A stretch of DNA of 64,000 nt from positions 22,500,383-22,564,382 of the forward strand of contig JACGWO010000005.1 of assembly GCA_034509735.1 (NCBI GenBank). The letters are read 5' to 3'. The position numbers and the translations under genes were made by a program. A model generated the notes under the pieces. The model ran no database searches, had not been told where the DNA came from, and was given only the letters and a program-made list of their open reading frames with translations. Positions 21,089 through 31,782 of this stretch are shown piece by piece (the stretch's first letter is position 1; each line of letters begins with the position of its first letter). The DNA comes from Sesamum alatum (taxonomy: Eukaryota; Streptophyta; Magnoliopsida; Lamiales; Pedaliaceae).

Positions 21089-23728
21089 CTAACATCTTAG
21101 CATCATTCCCAATGAGCAAGATGTCATCCACGTAAAGCACCAGAAACGCAACTGAGCTCCCACTGATCTTCTTGTATACACAAGGATCGGACTCGTTCTT
21201 GATGAAATCATATCCCCGTATGACTTCATCAAAACGTATGTTCCAGCTTCGGGTTTAACCCCTTTTGGTGGATCTGCTAGGGTCCAAATCTTGTTTGTAC
21301 CCATCGAGTCCATCTCGGATTTCATGGCCTCAAGCCACTTGTCTGAATCGATGTCCGACATCGCTTCTCCGTACATCTTTGGATCATTATCCAACTGACC
21401 GGTCAGGCCTAGAAATCCATACCTATCAGGTGCATGGGATACTCTGGCCGACCTACGGAGGACTGGAACAATATCAGTGGGAACTTCAGGCTCAGATGTC
21501 ACTGCCGCCTCTTGGGGTTCCTCACTTGATTCCTCAAGGAGCACCTCATCGCGTCGACTATCCGATGGAAAACCTTTTTCCAAGAACACTGCGTTTCGCG
21601 AGACAAAAACCTTTTGCTCGAAGGGATCATAGAAATAATACCCCGCAGTTTCTTTCGGATAGCCGATGAACCTGCATAAACTAGACCTCGAGTCCAGTTT
21701 ATCTCCCACTAATCTCTTGACATATGCGGGGCAACCCCACACTTTCAAGTATTTGTAGGAGGCAGGCTTGCCATGCCATATCTCATGTGGCGTCTGGGAT
21801 ACCCTTTTAGATGGCGCCAAGTTCAAAACTTTGGCCACCGTCTCAAGAGCGTATCCCCAGAAGGAAAGGGGTAGTTCGGTAAAACTCATCATGGATCGGA
21901 CCATGTCTAACAAGGTCCGATTCCTCCTTTCAGACACACCATTAAGCTGCGGTGTTCCAGGAGGGGTCCACTGAGAGAGAATCCCATTCTCTTTTGGATA
22001 ATCAGTAAACTCACCACTCAAATACTCTCCACCTCGGTCCGACCGAAGGGCTTTGATCTTTCGACCGGTTTGGTTCTCTACTTCAAGTCTGTATTCCTTA
22101 AACCTTCCAAAGGGTTCAGACTTGTACCTCATCAGGTAAACATAACCATACCGAGAGTTATCATCGATAAAGGTTATGAAGTACGAGTACCCACCTCTAG
22201 CCTGAGTATTTAGTGGACCACAGACATCTGTATGGATCAAATCCAACAGACCACTGGCTAGCGTACTTTGTCCAACAAAGGGTTTCTTGGTCATCTTTCC
22301 CTTTAGACAGGATTCGCAGGTCGGTAGGTTGTCCAAATCGTCTATTTCTAGACTCTTTGAGTCCACCAACCTTCTTATCCTATCTTTAGAGATATGACCT
22401 AACCTCGCATGCCATATCTGTGCGTTATTATGATCATCACGTTTTCGTTTGTGTTCTGCAGTCATAATCCAATTAGACTGTTGAAGTATGTACAGACCGT
22501 TGACCAATGTACCAAGCCGATGAGAAATACCATCTTTGATAATGAAAAAACCGTTTTTATTGATGGTAAATTCATATCCCTCCTTATCAAGGACCGGGAT
22601 GGAAACAATGTTTTTAATCATGCTAGGTACATAGAAACAGTCGTTCAGTACAATCCTAACATGACTACTAATGGCTAACTCTAGTAATCCTACGGCCTCC
22701 GCAGCAATGGCCTTGCCATCGCCTAGCCTCAGGATCATCTCATCCTTGGTTAGCCTTCTGCTTCTTTGCAGTGCCTGCAAATCATTGCAGATGTGAGCAC
22801 CACACCCGGTATCCAATACCCATGAAGCAGAATTAGTAATCATATTAACTTCAACCACAAACACACCTGGGTTGGAGAGGAGTTGTGGGCACTCCCTCTT
22901 CCAATGCCCTTTCCCTTGGCAATATATGCAGACATCATTTGCCTTGGACCGCTGAGAACCACGGGCCTTCCCTTTTCCTTTGCTTGGTCCAACCGGAGCA
23001 ACAGGGACGCCCGGAGCGTGAGCAGGGGCCACAACCGTCTTCCCTTTGCCCTTCTTCCTCTTCCAGCGTCCGGCCCTCTTGCCATTCGCCTTGGAGGTCG
23101 AAGCCTCTCCTATCAATACCGTCGGCGCCGACTTGTGGGTCGTTGCCTCGTATTGGACCAGCATGTTGATCAACTCATGAATAGACTTCTCAAGTCCGTT
23201 CATGTTGTAGTTTACAACAAACGGGTCATAGGATGGAGGAAGCGACTGGAGGATCACGTCAATGTACATGTCATTGTTAAGCCCAGCTTTAAGGTCCTCG
23301 AGTTTCTCCACTAGGGAGAGCATCTTGACCCCATGACTCTGCACAGACGCTCCTTCAGCGAGCTTGGTGCCAAAGAATGCTTTTGTGGCGGCATATCTAA
23401 TATGCCTATCCGGAACCGCATAAACCTCGTTCATGCGGAGCATTATGGCGGAGACGTTGTCCAGCCTCTCATACTGCTTCTGGATGTCGTTAGACATCGA
23501 AGCCAGTATGATACTGCGTACTTTTCGGTTGTCCTCATGCCATTTCTCGAACGTCAAACGTTCTTCAAGCGTGGACCCCTCCGGCAAGTTGCTCGGTGGC
23601 GGCTCGTCCAAGACGTAGCCTTGGTTCTCGAAACCGAGGACAATCCTCAGGTTTCTCAGCCAGTCCGAGTAGTTCGTTCCGTTGAATTTGTTAGTCTCAA
23701 GAATCATGGTTAACGGGTTCTTAGACAT
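21089..23728 (-). CDS. copia-A gag-protease-integrase polyprotein (open, RT truncated)
   Basis: An 879-codon open frame starts at the ATG at 23728 (MSKNPLTMILETNKFNG). In order it has a UBN2/DUF4219-like gag (residues 1-230), a CCHC knuckle CIYCQGKGHWKREC near 265, the aspartic protease site LDTGCGAH near 304, a GAG-pre-integrase zinc region (HARLGH...CESC) near 430-465, and an integrase core with HTDVCG near 499, RSDRGGEY near 561 and VSERRNRTL near 600. It then enters RT but jumps over a segment at 21250-21253: about 336 bp present in copia-C are absent, with CCCG at the junction. Residues after PPKGVKP are out of frame and meaningless. Gag and integrase look intact; RT does not, so the element could act only in trans if at all. 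Confidence 0.88.
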   Translation of the reverse strand: MSKNPLTMILETNKFNGTNYSDWLRNLRIVLGFENQGYVLDEPPPSNLPEGSTLEERLTFEKWHEDNRKVRSIILASMSNDIQKQYERLDNVSAIMLRMNEVYAVPDRHIRYAATKAFFGTKLAEGASVQSHGVKMLSLVEKLEDLKAGLNNDMYIDVILQSLPPSYDPFVVNYNMNGLEKSIHELINMLVQYEATTHKSAPTVLIGEASTSKANGKRAGRWKRKKGKGKTVVAPAHAPGVPVAPVGPSKGKGKARGSQRSKANDVCIYCQGKGHWKRECPQLLSNPGVFVVEVNMITNSASWVLDTGCGAHICNDLQALQRSRRLTKDEMILRLGDGKAIAAEAVGLLELAISSHVRIVLNDCFYVPSMIKNIVSIPVLDKEGYEFTINKNGFFIIKDGISHRLGTLVNGLYILQQSNWIMTAEHKRKRDDHNNAQIWHARLGHISKDRIRRLVDSKSLEIDDLDNLPTCESCLKGKMTKKPFVGQSTLASGLLDLIHTDVCGPLNTQARGGYSYFITFIDDNSRYGYVYLMRYKSEPFGRFKEYRLEVENQTGRKIKALRSDRGGEYLSGEFTDYPKENGILSQWTPPGTPQLNGVSERRNRTLLDMVRSMMSFTELPLSFWGYALETVAKVLNLAPSKRVSQTPHEIWHGKPASYKYLKVWGCPAYVKRLVGDKLDSRSSLCRFIGYPKETAGYYFYDPFEQKVFVSRNAVFLEKGFPSDSRRDEVLLEESSEEPQEAAVTSEPEVPTDIVPVLRRSARVSHAPDRYGFLGLTGQLDNDPKMYGEAMSDIDSDKWLEAMKSEMDSMGTNKIWTLADPPKGVKPEAGTYVLMKSYGDMISSRTSPILVYTRRSVGAQLRFWCFTWMTSCSLGMMLRC

Positions 23729-24080
23729 ATCTACATTATTAAAAAATGTAAAGCAGAAATTAGCAGATGATGGTAATATTATTGATCAAGTTGAAGACTT
23801 GGTCTTTTAGTCTTTAACCCTCCCACTATTTATACGAAAGTCCGCCACTCTCAAGCGGAGTTTCGGGAAACCATTTCCTAGTGGGCTTGGGATCCACAAG
23901 CGTAATCTCCATGCTCCGCTTTTACGATTCACATGAAGAAGACCTTGTGGGAGATATCCAATATCATTCTCATCCAATGAGATTCCCAAGATATTTTGCC
24001 TCACCTATTCACATGGTCCCGAGGACTCCAAGCGAACCATGTTACTCAGTGTTAGGCCCGACCCATCAACCAAATCATGC

Positions 24081-24203
24081 CTCAAACTGTCGCCCCCCAC
24101 GACTCGTGAGACAGGGAAACAGCGAGCGCAGTCTTTTTGTTCACAACAATAGTGCAGCTTTCCCCTAGTCCAAGTGTGCCACGACTCGTGAGACCACACT
24201 TGG
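24081..24203 (-). promoter_or_regulatory. copia-A leader twin hairpins with shared loop
   Basis: Two copies of CCACGACTCGTGAGAC (24098-24113 and 24179-24194, plus strand) lie about 82 bp apart between PBS and gag. The copy at 24179 sits exactly between arms CCAAGTGTG (24170-24178) and CACACTTGG (24195-24203). The other lies between CTGT-CCC and GGG-ACAG arms. Copia-B and copia-C carry the same pair. Position and structure suggest an RNA packaging or dimerisation element; the function is inference. Confidence 0.6.
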
Positions 24204-25140
24204 GTAGTGGTAGCTTCCTCACCACATTGCTGTGGATGGAAGGCTCGGACAAACCAAAATACCATTTTGATCCAAGTCCGTTCTGGGCCTAATATTTAAT
24301 TTGGTCCAACCAAATGAGAGTTTGTGTATGACCGAGACCTCATCACATTATTGTGTTTTAGCATGCATAAATATCCAATATTTAAAGCGATAAATAAATA
24401 CGCCACATGCAGAAAACATAGCATACCCCTGTTAGGATGATCACAAGCCCAACCTATGCGACCCACTGAGCCCGCAGTGAGTCTATGGTCTGTCTAGGGT
24501 GGTCCTAAATTATTACAATAGTAATATACCCAGTGTCATTCCAATGGGACTTGTAGTGCTCTTGTTTCACGCCTTGATGCTCCTCCTTGGGGTCTCCGAC
24601 TCCAATTGCTTGTTAAAAATTGAAACCTCACCAATCCTATCTACTCTCATTACAACTGAAAGTAATACATCGGTAATAAAGAAAACAAGCCTTAACATCA
24701 TGAGGCTGAAAATACGGGAGATGATAGTTCCAAAAACAAGAGGCACGCAGGCCCCACCCAACAGAAAATAAATAAACATTCATTCATCCATACACAAGGT
24801 CTAGGGCTTTGTGATCATCCCATGTTGATTCCATCAACTCACATATAACATAATTATTCCAAATAATCATGCATAAATAACCAATGGATATTCCAAATAC
24901 CCAAGTGATGTCCAACATCACAAAAGCATAAATATACAAATAATATGCAAAATTCAAATTTTAAATTTAATGGACATTTTAAACAATGCATCCAATGCAT
25001 GTATTAATCCCAAATTAATTAAGCAAATTTAATTCAAGGAATAATCCAATTATCCCAAAATCAAAAATGCAAAATTAAAATGTTTTCAGAATATTGTGCA
25101 GAAAATACAGAAAATCGAATTTTCCAGAAAAAGTCGAAAA
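24204..25140 (-). other. copia-A 5' leader, non-coding
   Basis: AT-rich untranslated leader between the twin hairpins and the GC-rich block. Copia-C retains its gag-proximal part up to the position equivalent to 24728. No coding potential is supported. Confidence 0.6.
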
Positions 25141-25260
25141 ACGGCACAAAACGGCCCAGCCGTTGTGCTGGCCGGCCGCCCGCGCGCACAGGGCAGCGCG
25201 CGTGCGCGCGCCCCTGCGCGTAGGCGCCCGCCTGCGCGCGGCCACTGCCGGCCCGACCAA
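25141..25260. repeat. GC-rich alternating block in the copia-A leader
   Basis: About 120 bp composed largely of GCGCGC/CGTGCG/CCTGCGCG words in otherwise AT-rich DNA, located 250-370 bp downstream of the PBS on the sense strand. Frames on both strands here are compositional artefacts. Copia-B has a block of the same kind about five times longer. Confidence 0.85.
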
Positions 25261-25510
25261 AATTTTCTTTTTTTTTTTTTTTTGTTTTTCAAAACTGTTT
25301 CAGCACAATAACATTAATATTATTCTGAAAATAAGCATGCAATTTTAGATCCAATCTAACTAAATTAAGCATGCCAAAAGTCCATTAAACCCAAACAATT
25401 GAATCATCATATTATTCATATATTTATGTTATCTAACATGCCAATAAAGCCATTTAAAAGCAAGTAGATCATGCCAAACACATAGATCTATGCCCCTTAC
25501 ATCGAACCGG

Positions 25511-25522
25511 GCTCTGATACCA
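25511..25522 (-). promoter_or_regulatory. copia-A primer-binding site (tRNA-iMet)
   Basis: The sense strand reads TGGTATCAGAGC two bases after the 5' LTR. It is complementary to the 3' end of plant initiator methionine tRNA, the usual copia primer. Confidence 0.93.
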
Positions 25523-25524
25523 CT

Positions 25525-27710
25525 TGAAGGACAAGCGGATTCGCCCGGGAGCGCGAGCGGAAGCGAGAAAGGCGAGAAAGTGCGTAAATTTAAATCAAAT
25601 TCAAAATACGCGAATCCCAAGGGGTGTACCCTTGGGTGCTCAACCGGGCGTTCGATGTAGGATGTGTAAATATTAAAACATATATTTAAACACATAGGGC
25701 ATAGATATGTAAATCAAATCAATCAAAGCGTAATAAACCGTTACCTTTGATTGTTTAGCGTATGCTCCCGACTACTAGCGTTGTTCCTTCTCCGGAATGC
25801 TCACGAAATCCAAACGTATGGATTCTCCAAAGGTGATCCACACCACACTGGAAGAAACACACGTTCTCCTTGCTAGAAAAGAACGGGTTTAGGAAGGAAT
25901 CGGTTTAAGAGAAGAACACTATGAATTAGTGTTCTCTTAAACTTACTTTGTTCTTCTTCTTGATTCAAAATCAAGTGAAGAACACAAGTGTAAGAGAGGG
26001 AGGGAGCACGAAATTTTGAGAGAGAGGAGAGGATTTTTGTCTTCTCTTTTTCCTAGAAAAAGATGAATAATGAATCACTTATGCTTGGTGTTGTATATAC
26101 TCCTATATATACATAATTAATGTGATTATTGAAATGTGTCTAGGTTCATCCAAGGATGTCTAGATTCATTCCAATCAATCACCATCAATTCTTCAATCAA
26201 GCCTACTAAAATTTATGGTATGATCAAATCATACCAAAAAGGAAGAGCTTGATTGGAGTTGATTTGTCTCTTTCCAAAAGAGACAAGTCAACATACCACC
26301 TAGCATGAAACATGGCTGATTTTGCTTCCTCCAAGGGAGCATGTCGGCCATGTTTAATTAAGGGAAGAAGTCCAACTTCTTCCTATTCCAAATTAGGAAT
26401 TATTTCTCCTCTCGGGTATAATTTAACGGACCGGGTTTTATCGTAATCCAATTATGACAAACTCAACATTAAATCTAATTTAATGTCCATTTAAATTATT
26501 CCCGTTGGTCTTTTAATCCAATTAAAAGATCCAACGTCTCAACATCTCAACTTTCCATATTTAATCGAAAATCCAATTTACCGATTAAATGAAAGCCCGA
26601 TACAATATCGGCCCGTCCATCCAATGGACATTCCCTTAAGTAATCTAATTACTTATTTTATCCTTCGAGATTGACTCCAAGTCGATCTCTCAACCTCCTC
26701 GGTGATTTTTGTGTAACCCTTTAGGTTCACCCTCAGCTAGACTTGGGCCCGTGTCCCACAAGGGCGCGTTACCATGAATTGGCGTGAACATGTAGGCGCC
26801 GATTCCGTACGGGTACGATCCTTCCGTCTACCGTCTCCCGGCCTTAGTCTAGGGTATGGAATTGGGCATCAGTTCCCATCCTTGACTAGGCATCTATGCT
26901 TAATACTCGAGACCACGTATGCTTCATTGCGTCGACACAGGAAACCATTCCCTGTTCGACCAACCACTGTGGCCACAGCTTCAAACAGCATGAACGTGTC
27001 TCCGAGTGCATAGGAGATACCTCTGTCACATACTGACAGGGGACGGATCCTCTTCTTGGAATCCACCGTCCTCGCTACACATTCTGACTGCACTGGACAA
27101 GGCTTATAATGATCATCTTACAGAATGATCACCTCTCGCCAGATCCAAGATACAGCCGTCCTGTGCACGCGACTGCCATGATCCCTCAAGTTTGAGGATT
27201 ACTCCCGTACTACCGGAACCGGGGAAAACCAATCATACCGACCAAGCCTCCAAGGCTTCCATATGATGATCCCCGCGAGTCAGTCCAGTCGGCTCGACCC
27301 CAGTCGACCAACCCATCAAGATCGTGTAGGCGTCCCATGCCTGTCGCCGATGAAACACGGCACTCATCCAATGAACACGACTCTTGACGCAAGTCTCAAT
27401 AGGACTCTCGATGCCCTGTCTCGAGGTCCTCGACTTGGAACGTTTCAGACCCGACTCTTAATCAGTTGGTTTCATGACCACCATCCAATGCGTGGCCCAA
27501 CTGCACGAGTTGTTATCCATGGTCTGTGGGCTTTGTTGCGATATAAGTTAAACACCATTTTAACAAATGTAAGATGAGCGCAACAAAGAAGGTACCATTG
27601 GTGACGAACACTCATCTTATTCATCACATAATAATATTACATTCACATCAAGTTGTCGGATAGGTTACAAATTGCCAAACCTATTGGCTTTCTGGTCACC
27701 TATTCCAACA
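25525..27710 (-). repeat. copia-A 5' LTR
   Basis: A 2186-bp copy of the LTR at 17988-20215, with a 42-bp gap at about 26775 covering the GGTGGCCGTCTAGCAACGG block and only scattered substitutions. It carries the same TATA region and hairpins and would be the promoter of the element. Confidence 0.92.
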
Positions 27711-28609
27711 AAACAGACTCACCACAAGGATGGCAGGAATTCAGGCCAATATCCCTCTGTAATGTATCCAACAAAATACTCTCAAAACTTCTCTACAACA
27801 AACTGGCCCCTATACTTCCAAGTCTCATTTCCTCGTCCCAAAGTGGGTTTGTACCAGGCAGATTGATTGGAGATAATATCCTACTTGCTCAGGAACTTAT
27901 ACACTCCCTTGACCTGAGACACAGTAAAGGGAACTTAGTGATTAAACTTGATATGTCCAAAGCATATGACAATGTCTGCTAGCAGTTCCTTTATGCAATC
28001 CTGAATAAAATAGGCTTCCCCTCAACATTTATCTCCCTTATTAAACATGCCATAGAGGACTGCTGGTTTTCTATTCTTATCAATAGGGAGCCTGCTGGAT
28101 TTTTCAAATCCACTAGAGGCTTGAGACAAGGGGATCCAATCTCTCTAGCCCTCTTCATACTTGCAACAGAAGCTTTATCAAGGGGTCTGGACTTCTTGTT
28201 CAAAAACAACCCACAAATGTATTACCAGACCAGCAGCAGGGTTCCTGTTACACACCTCTCATACGCAAATGACATCACCATATTCACTAACTGTGATGAA
28301 TCCGGACTTATCAAGTTGATGGAATTCCTGGAAAACTATGAAGATATCTCAGGTCAACAGATCAACCACAGTAAAAGCTCCTTTGTGCCAGGCAAAAAAA
28401 GCCAACCTCATATCCCAAAGGATTAAGACTATTACAGGGTTTGCCATGAAGAGTCTACCAATTCTATACAAAGGCAACAAAAAAGATATGCCTCTACGAG
28501 TCACTCATTAACAAAGTCAGAGCTAAGATTACTGGCTGGGAATTTTGTCACCTCTAATTTGGAGGCAGACTTCAGCTGATTAAAAGTGTGTTTATGTCTA
28601 TGCCCATGT
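27711..28609 (+). pseudogene. LINE-1 ORF2, part 2: reverse transcriptase core
   Basis: It continues directly from IVMIPK at 17987 across copia-A: FRPISLCNVSNKILSKLL, SQSGFVPGRLIGDNILLAQE, VIKLDMSKAYD, GLRQGDPIS and the catalytic motif as SYANDITIF near 28261. L1 RTs have [YF]ADD there, so the first catalytic Asp is Asn in this copy. A TAG lies just after MSKAYDNVC (27980), and frame changes follow near 28120 and 28425. The segment ends at the motif preceding SMPMY, where copia-B is inserted at 28610. Confidence 0.85.
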
Positions 28610-30574
28610 TGAAAGACGTTTGTGGATCATCCCGGGAAATAGCGCGAATGCGGAAGCGCGGTGTAAAATTGAATACAAAAATTAAAGCATGCTTAGATAA
28701 AATAAATAAACACGTTCAAGGGGTGTGCCCTTGAACTTTCCCGGGTGTTCGGTGTATCTCATGATATTAAAGAACATAAATAAATCATGGAGGCCATAGG
28801 ATTAAAAATAAAAGGAACGAAAAATTAAATCGGAACCTACCGATTTGTCGTTTTCGTCTTGTAACTGCTACTCTCGTTGTTCCCCGATTTGCTCCAAGTC
28901 TCGTTCTTGAGACTCTCCAAATAGTAACACACAATCCACCCACGTATCTTGGACGTCGTGCTAGCGAACGAAAAAAGTATAATATTGGAGAGGATGAATT
29001 AATAACACGTTCTTAATTAACGGTATTAATTCTCCTTTTGACCTAATGTTCCAAGAACAAAAGAATCAAGAAGTATTTTCTTGAGAGTGAGAGAGAGGGG
29101 GCGGACGAGAGAAGGGAGAGAGGGAGCCGAGTTTGTGTGTGTTGGAATTTCATCACTCCTCAAATAGTGAAAGGCTAGGACTATATATAGAGGAGGAGTT
29201 TAATCCTCTTTAAACTCCAATTCTAAAGAGGTCTATTTTGACTAGGATTTTGACCTAGTCAAAGTCCTAGTCAAAGTAGTATTTGACCTAGTCAAATTAA
29301 TCCTAGCCATCCATCTCTCCCTTTCAATCTCAACCATTAATTTAATTTAATGGAATATTTAAATCCTATTAAATATTCCAAAGGCCAAATAAATAAATAA
29401 ATATTTATTCTAGGCCTATTAAATTAATCCTCTAATAAATCTAATTTATTAGATTAATTCCTTTTATCAAATAATAGGAATTAATTCTACAAGAAAATAA
29501 AGGACCCGATTAAATTCAATTTAATTATTCCTTTTCTCCAATATTTAATTCTAAATTAAATACTTGATGTGTGTGGATTGTGTGTGACTCTTTAGGTTCA
29601 CCTTTCAGCTAGACTTGATCGGATTCCTAGAATCCGTCCGTTACCATGGGTGGCCATCTAGCAACGGTCCATGACACTAGAGACTAGGTGAAATTTTGAG
29701 GATGAATATTTAGGTTCTAACAGTACACTTGTCGTTTTGTCTACAGTCTCACCACTTAGGGTCTAGGACACGGAAAATGCAGGTACCCATTTTGGACCTA
29801 AGTGTCGGTCTGTCCTTACTAAACGCCGCAAGGGAAACCTTTCCTTCTGTTCAGTTACTGTGGCCACAGATTTTAGGGACAAGACATAGAGCATACGTGA
29901 GACTCAACTGTCAATGCCTTTTGACAGGAGACAGATCCTTTCTTGGAAACTACTGTCACTTTGTACACGAGAGCTGCACTAGACATGGCTTATGACTACT
30001 CAAGTGCTTCTTGGAATATCTCACCATATCTATGATACAGACCTGATACACAGGTAAACTCAGCAGTTCCTCAAGTCAAAGGACTTGTCCTGTACCATTG
30101 GAACCGGGAATACACATCATACCTTGCTGATCCTACTCAAGGTCCTCCGTAAGACGATTCCCGCGAGTCACCTCAGTCAGCTGCTCCCCAGCAGGCTAAC
30201 CCACTAACACTGCTTAGACGACCTTCATCACCCGTCGATGAAATACGACAACAGATGCTTAGTGCAAGTCTCAAAGGGAATTCCGGTACCCATTTTCGAG
30301 ATTCCTTGACTTGGAGTTTTCCGGACTGATTCGGCGGGACTGATTTCATGGACCTACCTCCAAGCATAGTCCCAGTCCCCGAAGGCTTTCAGTCCGTGGG
30401 CTTTGTTTGCGTAGTGAACAGATAGATAAAGCAGCAAAGTGAACGCAAACAAAGTAATGCCAGAATGAATTTCACTTCTTTATTCATTAATAGTTTTATC
30501 AAAACACTGAAATTGTCTAGACATAGGTTACATTTTGCCTGCCAAGATTGGCTTCATGGTCACCTATTCTAACA
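28610..30574 (-). repeat. copia-B 3' LTR
   Basis: A 1965-bp LTR with a TATA box at 29181-29190, a TTGAC cluster upstream of it, and a 9-bp perfect stem GTTCAAGGG/CCCTTGAAC at 28714-28736 near its end. It shares short blocks with the copia-A LTR (GGTTCACC-TTCAGCTAGACTTGG, CATGGGTGGCC-TCTAGCAACGG), showing common descent. Confidence 0.9.
29181..29295 (-). promoter_or_regulatory. copia-B LTR core promoter with W-box cluster
   Basis: The palindromic TATA box CTATATATAG (29181-29190) is preceded on the sense strand, 48-105 bp upstream, by six TTGAC[C/T] cores in alternating orientations (29238, 29250, 29259, 29270, 29283 and 29291). TTGACC/T is the W-box bound by WRKY factors, which act in defence and wound responses. 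The cluster is duplicated unchanged in the other LTR (39812-39869; TATA 39755-39764). Stress induction is inferred. Confidence 0.6.
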
Positions 30575-30589
30575 ATCTCCCACTTGACC
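30575..30589 (-). promoter_or_regulatory. copia-B polypurine tract
   Basis: The sense strand reads GGTCAAGTGGGAGAT directly before the 3' LTR, identical to that of copia-A. Confidence 0.85.
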
Positions 30590-30768
30590 TTTAAAGCCAA
30601 TCGCCCATATGTCTAATCCCCATCTTCTCAAGATGTTGCGTATGAGCGCTCTGCGACATAGGCTTTGTCAGTGGATCTGCTGTGTTGTCTGCTGAGTTGA
30701 CTCGGTCCATCCGAACGTCACCTCTTCCTACCATTTCTCTTAGAAGATGGTAGCGTCTAAGAATGTGT

Positions 30769-31777
30769 TTAGAACAGTGATGAGATCTCAGTTCCTTTAC
30801 TTGCTATTGCACCGTTGTTATCACAGAAGATGACAACAGGATCAGCGATGCTAGGCACCACACCCAACTTTTGGATGTAGTTTCTCATCCAAACCGCTTC
30901 CTTGGCAGCTTCTGAAGCTGCTATGTATTCAACCTCTGTGGTGGAATCAGCAGTGGTTGCTTGCTTGGAACTTTTCCAAGCCACTACTCCTCCATTGAAT
31001 TTGAATACATAACCCGATTGAGACTTGGCATCATCGTCATCAGACTGGAAGCTAGCGTCGCTAAAGCCTTCCAGAATTAGTTCTCCATTGCCATAGACTA
31101 AGAACATTTCCTTAGTCCTCCTTAGGTACTTAAGGATGCCTTTAACAGCATTCCAATGTGCATCTCCTGCACAAGACTGATATCTACTTGTTACGCTCAA
31201 AGCGTAAGCAATGTCAGGCCTGGTGCAGTGGACCGCATATTGGATGCTTCCTACGGCAGAAGCATAGGGGATGACTTTCATCCTTTCAAGTTCCTCATCA
31301 GTCTGCGGGGACTGTTTCTTGGACAACTTGATCCCATGCCTCATGGGAAGGAATCCTCGTTTGGAGTTGTCCATTCGATATCTTTTTAGGACTTTCTCCA
31401 TATACGACTTTTGGGTGAGCCCTAACATCCTTTTGGATCTGTCCCTGACGATCTGGATGCCTAGAATGTAGGAGGCTTCACCCAAATCCTTCATGGAAAA
31501 CTGGGTTGACAACCATGCTTTTGTGTCTCCCAACATTCTAACTTCATTCCCAATGAGTAGAATGTCATCCACATAAAGCACTAGGAACACTATAGAGCTC
31601 CCACTGATCTTCTTGTATACACAAGGGTCGGATTCGTTCTTGATGAAGTCATATCCCGTATTACTTCATCAAAGAGAATGTTCCAACTCCGGGATGCTTG
31701 TTTGAGGCCATAGATGGACTTCTGGAGACTACAGACCTTCTGTTCTTCTCCAGTGACTGTGAAGCCCTCTGGCTGAT
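30769..31777 (-). pseudogene. copia-B reverse transcriptase (C-terminal part) and RNase H
   Basis: On the minus strand, 31777-31590 continues RT after the solo LTR: DQPEGFTV, SIYGLKQASRSWN, then a one-base frameshift near 31650. The 273-codon frame 31590-30769 has the catalytic YVDDILL intact, LGIQIVRDRSKRMLGL, YASAVGSIQYAVHCTRPDIAYAL, and RNase H motifs SDASFQSDDDDAKSQSGYVF, TTEVEYIAASEAAKEAVW and CDNNGAIA. RNase H ends early through a frameshift at IASKG. This is the best-preserved RT palm in the window. Confidence 0.88.
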
Positions 31778-31782
31778 CCATA

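Larger units (their letters stand above)
17988..27710 (-). mobile_element. Ty1/copia LTR retrotransposon copia-A, inserted in LINE-1 ORF2
   Basis: Two LTRs of about 2.2 kb (17988-20215 and 25525-27710) begin TGTTGGAATAGG and end TTCA on the minus strand. The primer-binding site (25511-25522), polypurine tract (20216-20230) and gag-protease-integrase-RT-RNase H order are present. The 5-bp TSD AAACA (17983-17987 and 27711-27715) is exact. By eye the LTRs differ at few positions apart from a 42-bp gap in the right one, which suggests a fairly recent insertion. Deletions in RT disable it. Confidence 0.93.
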
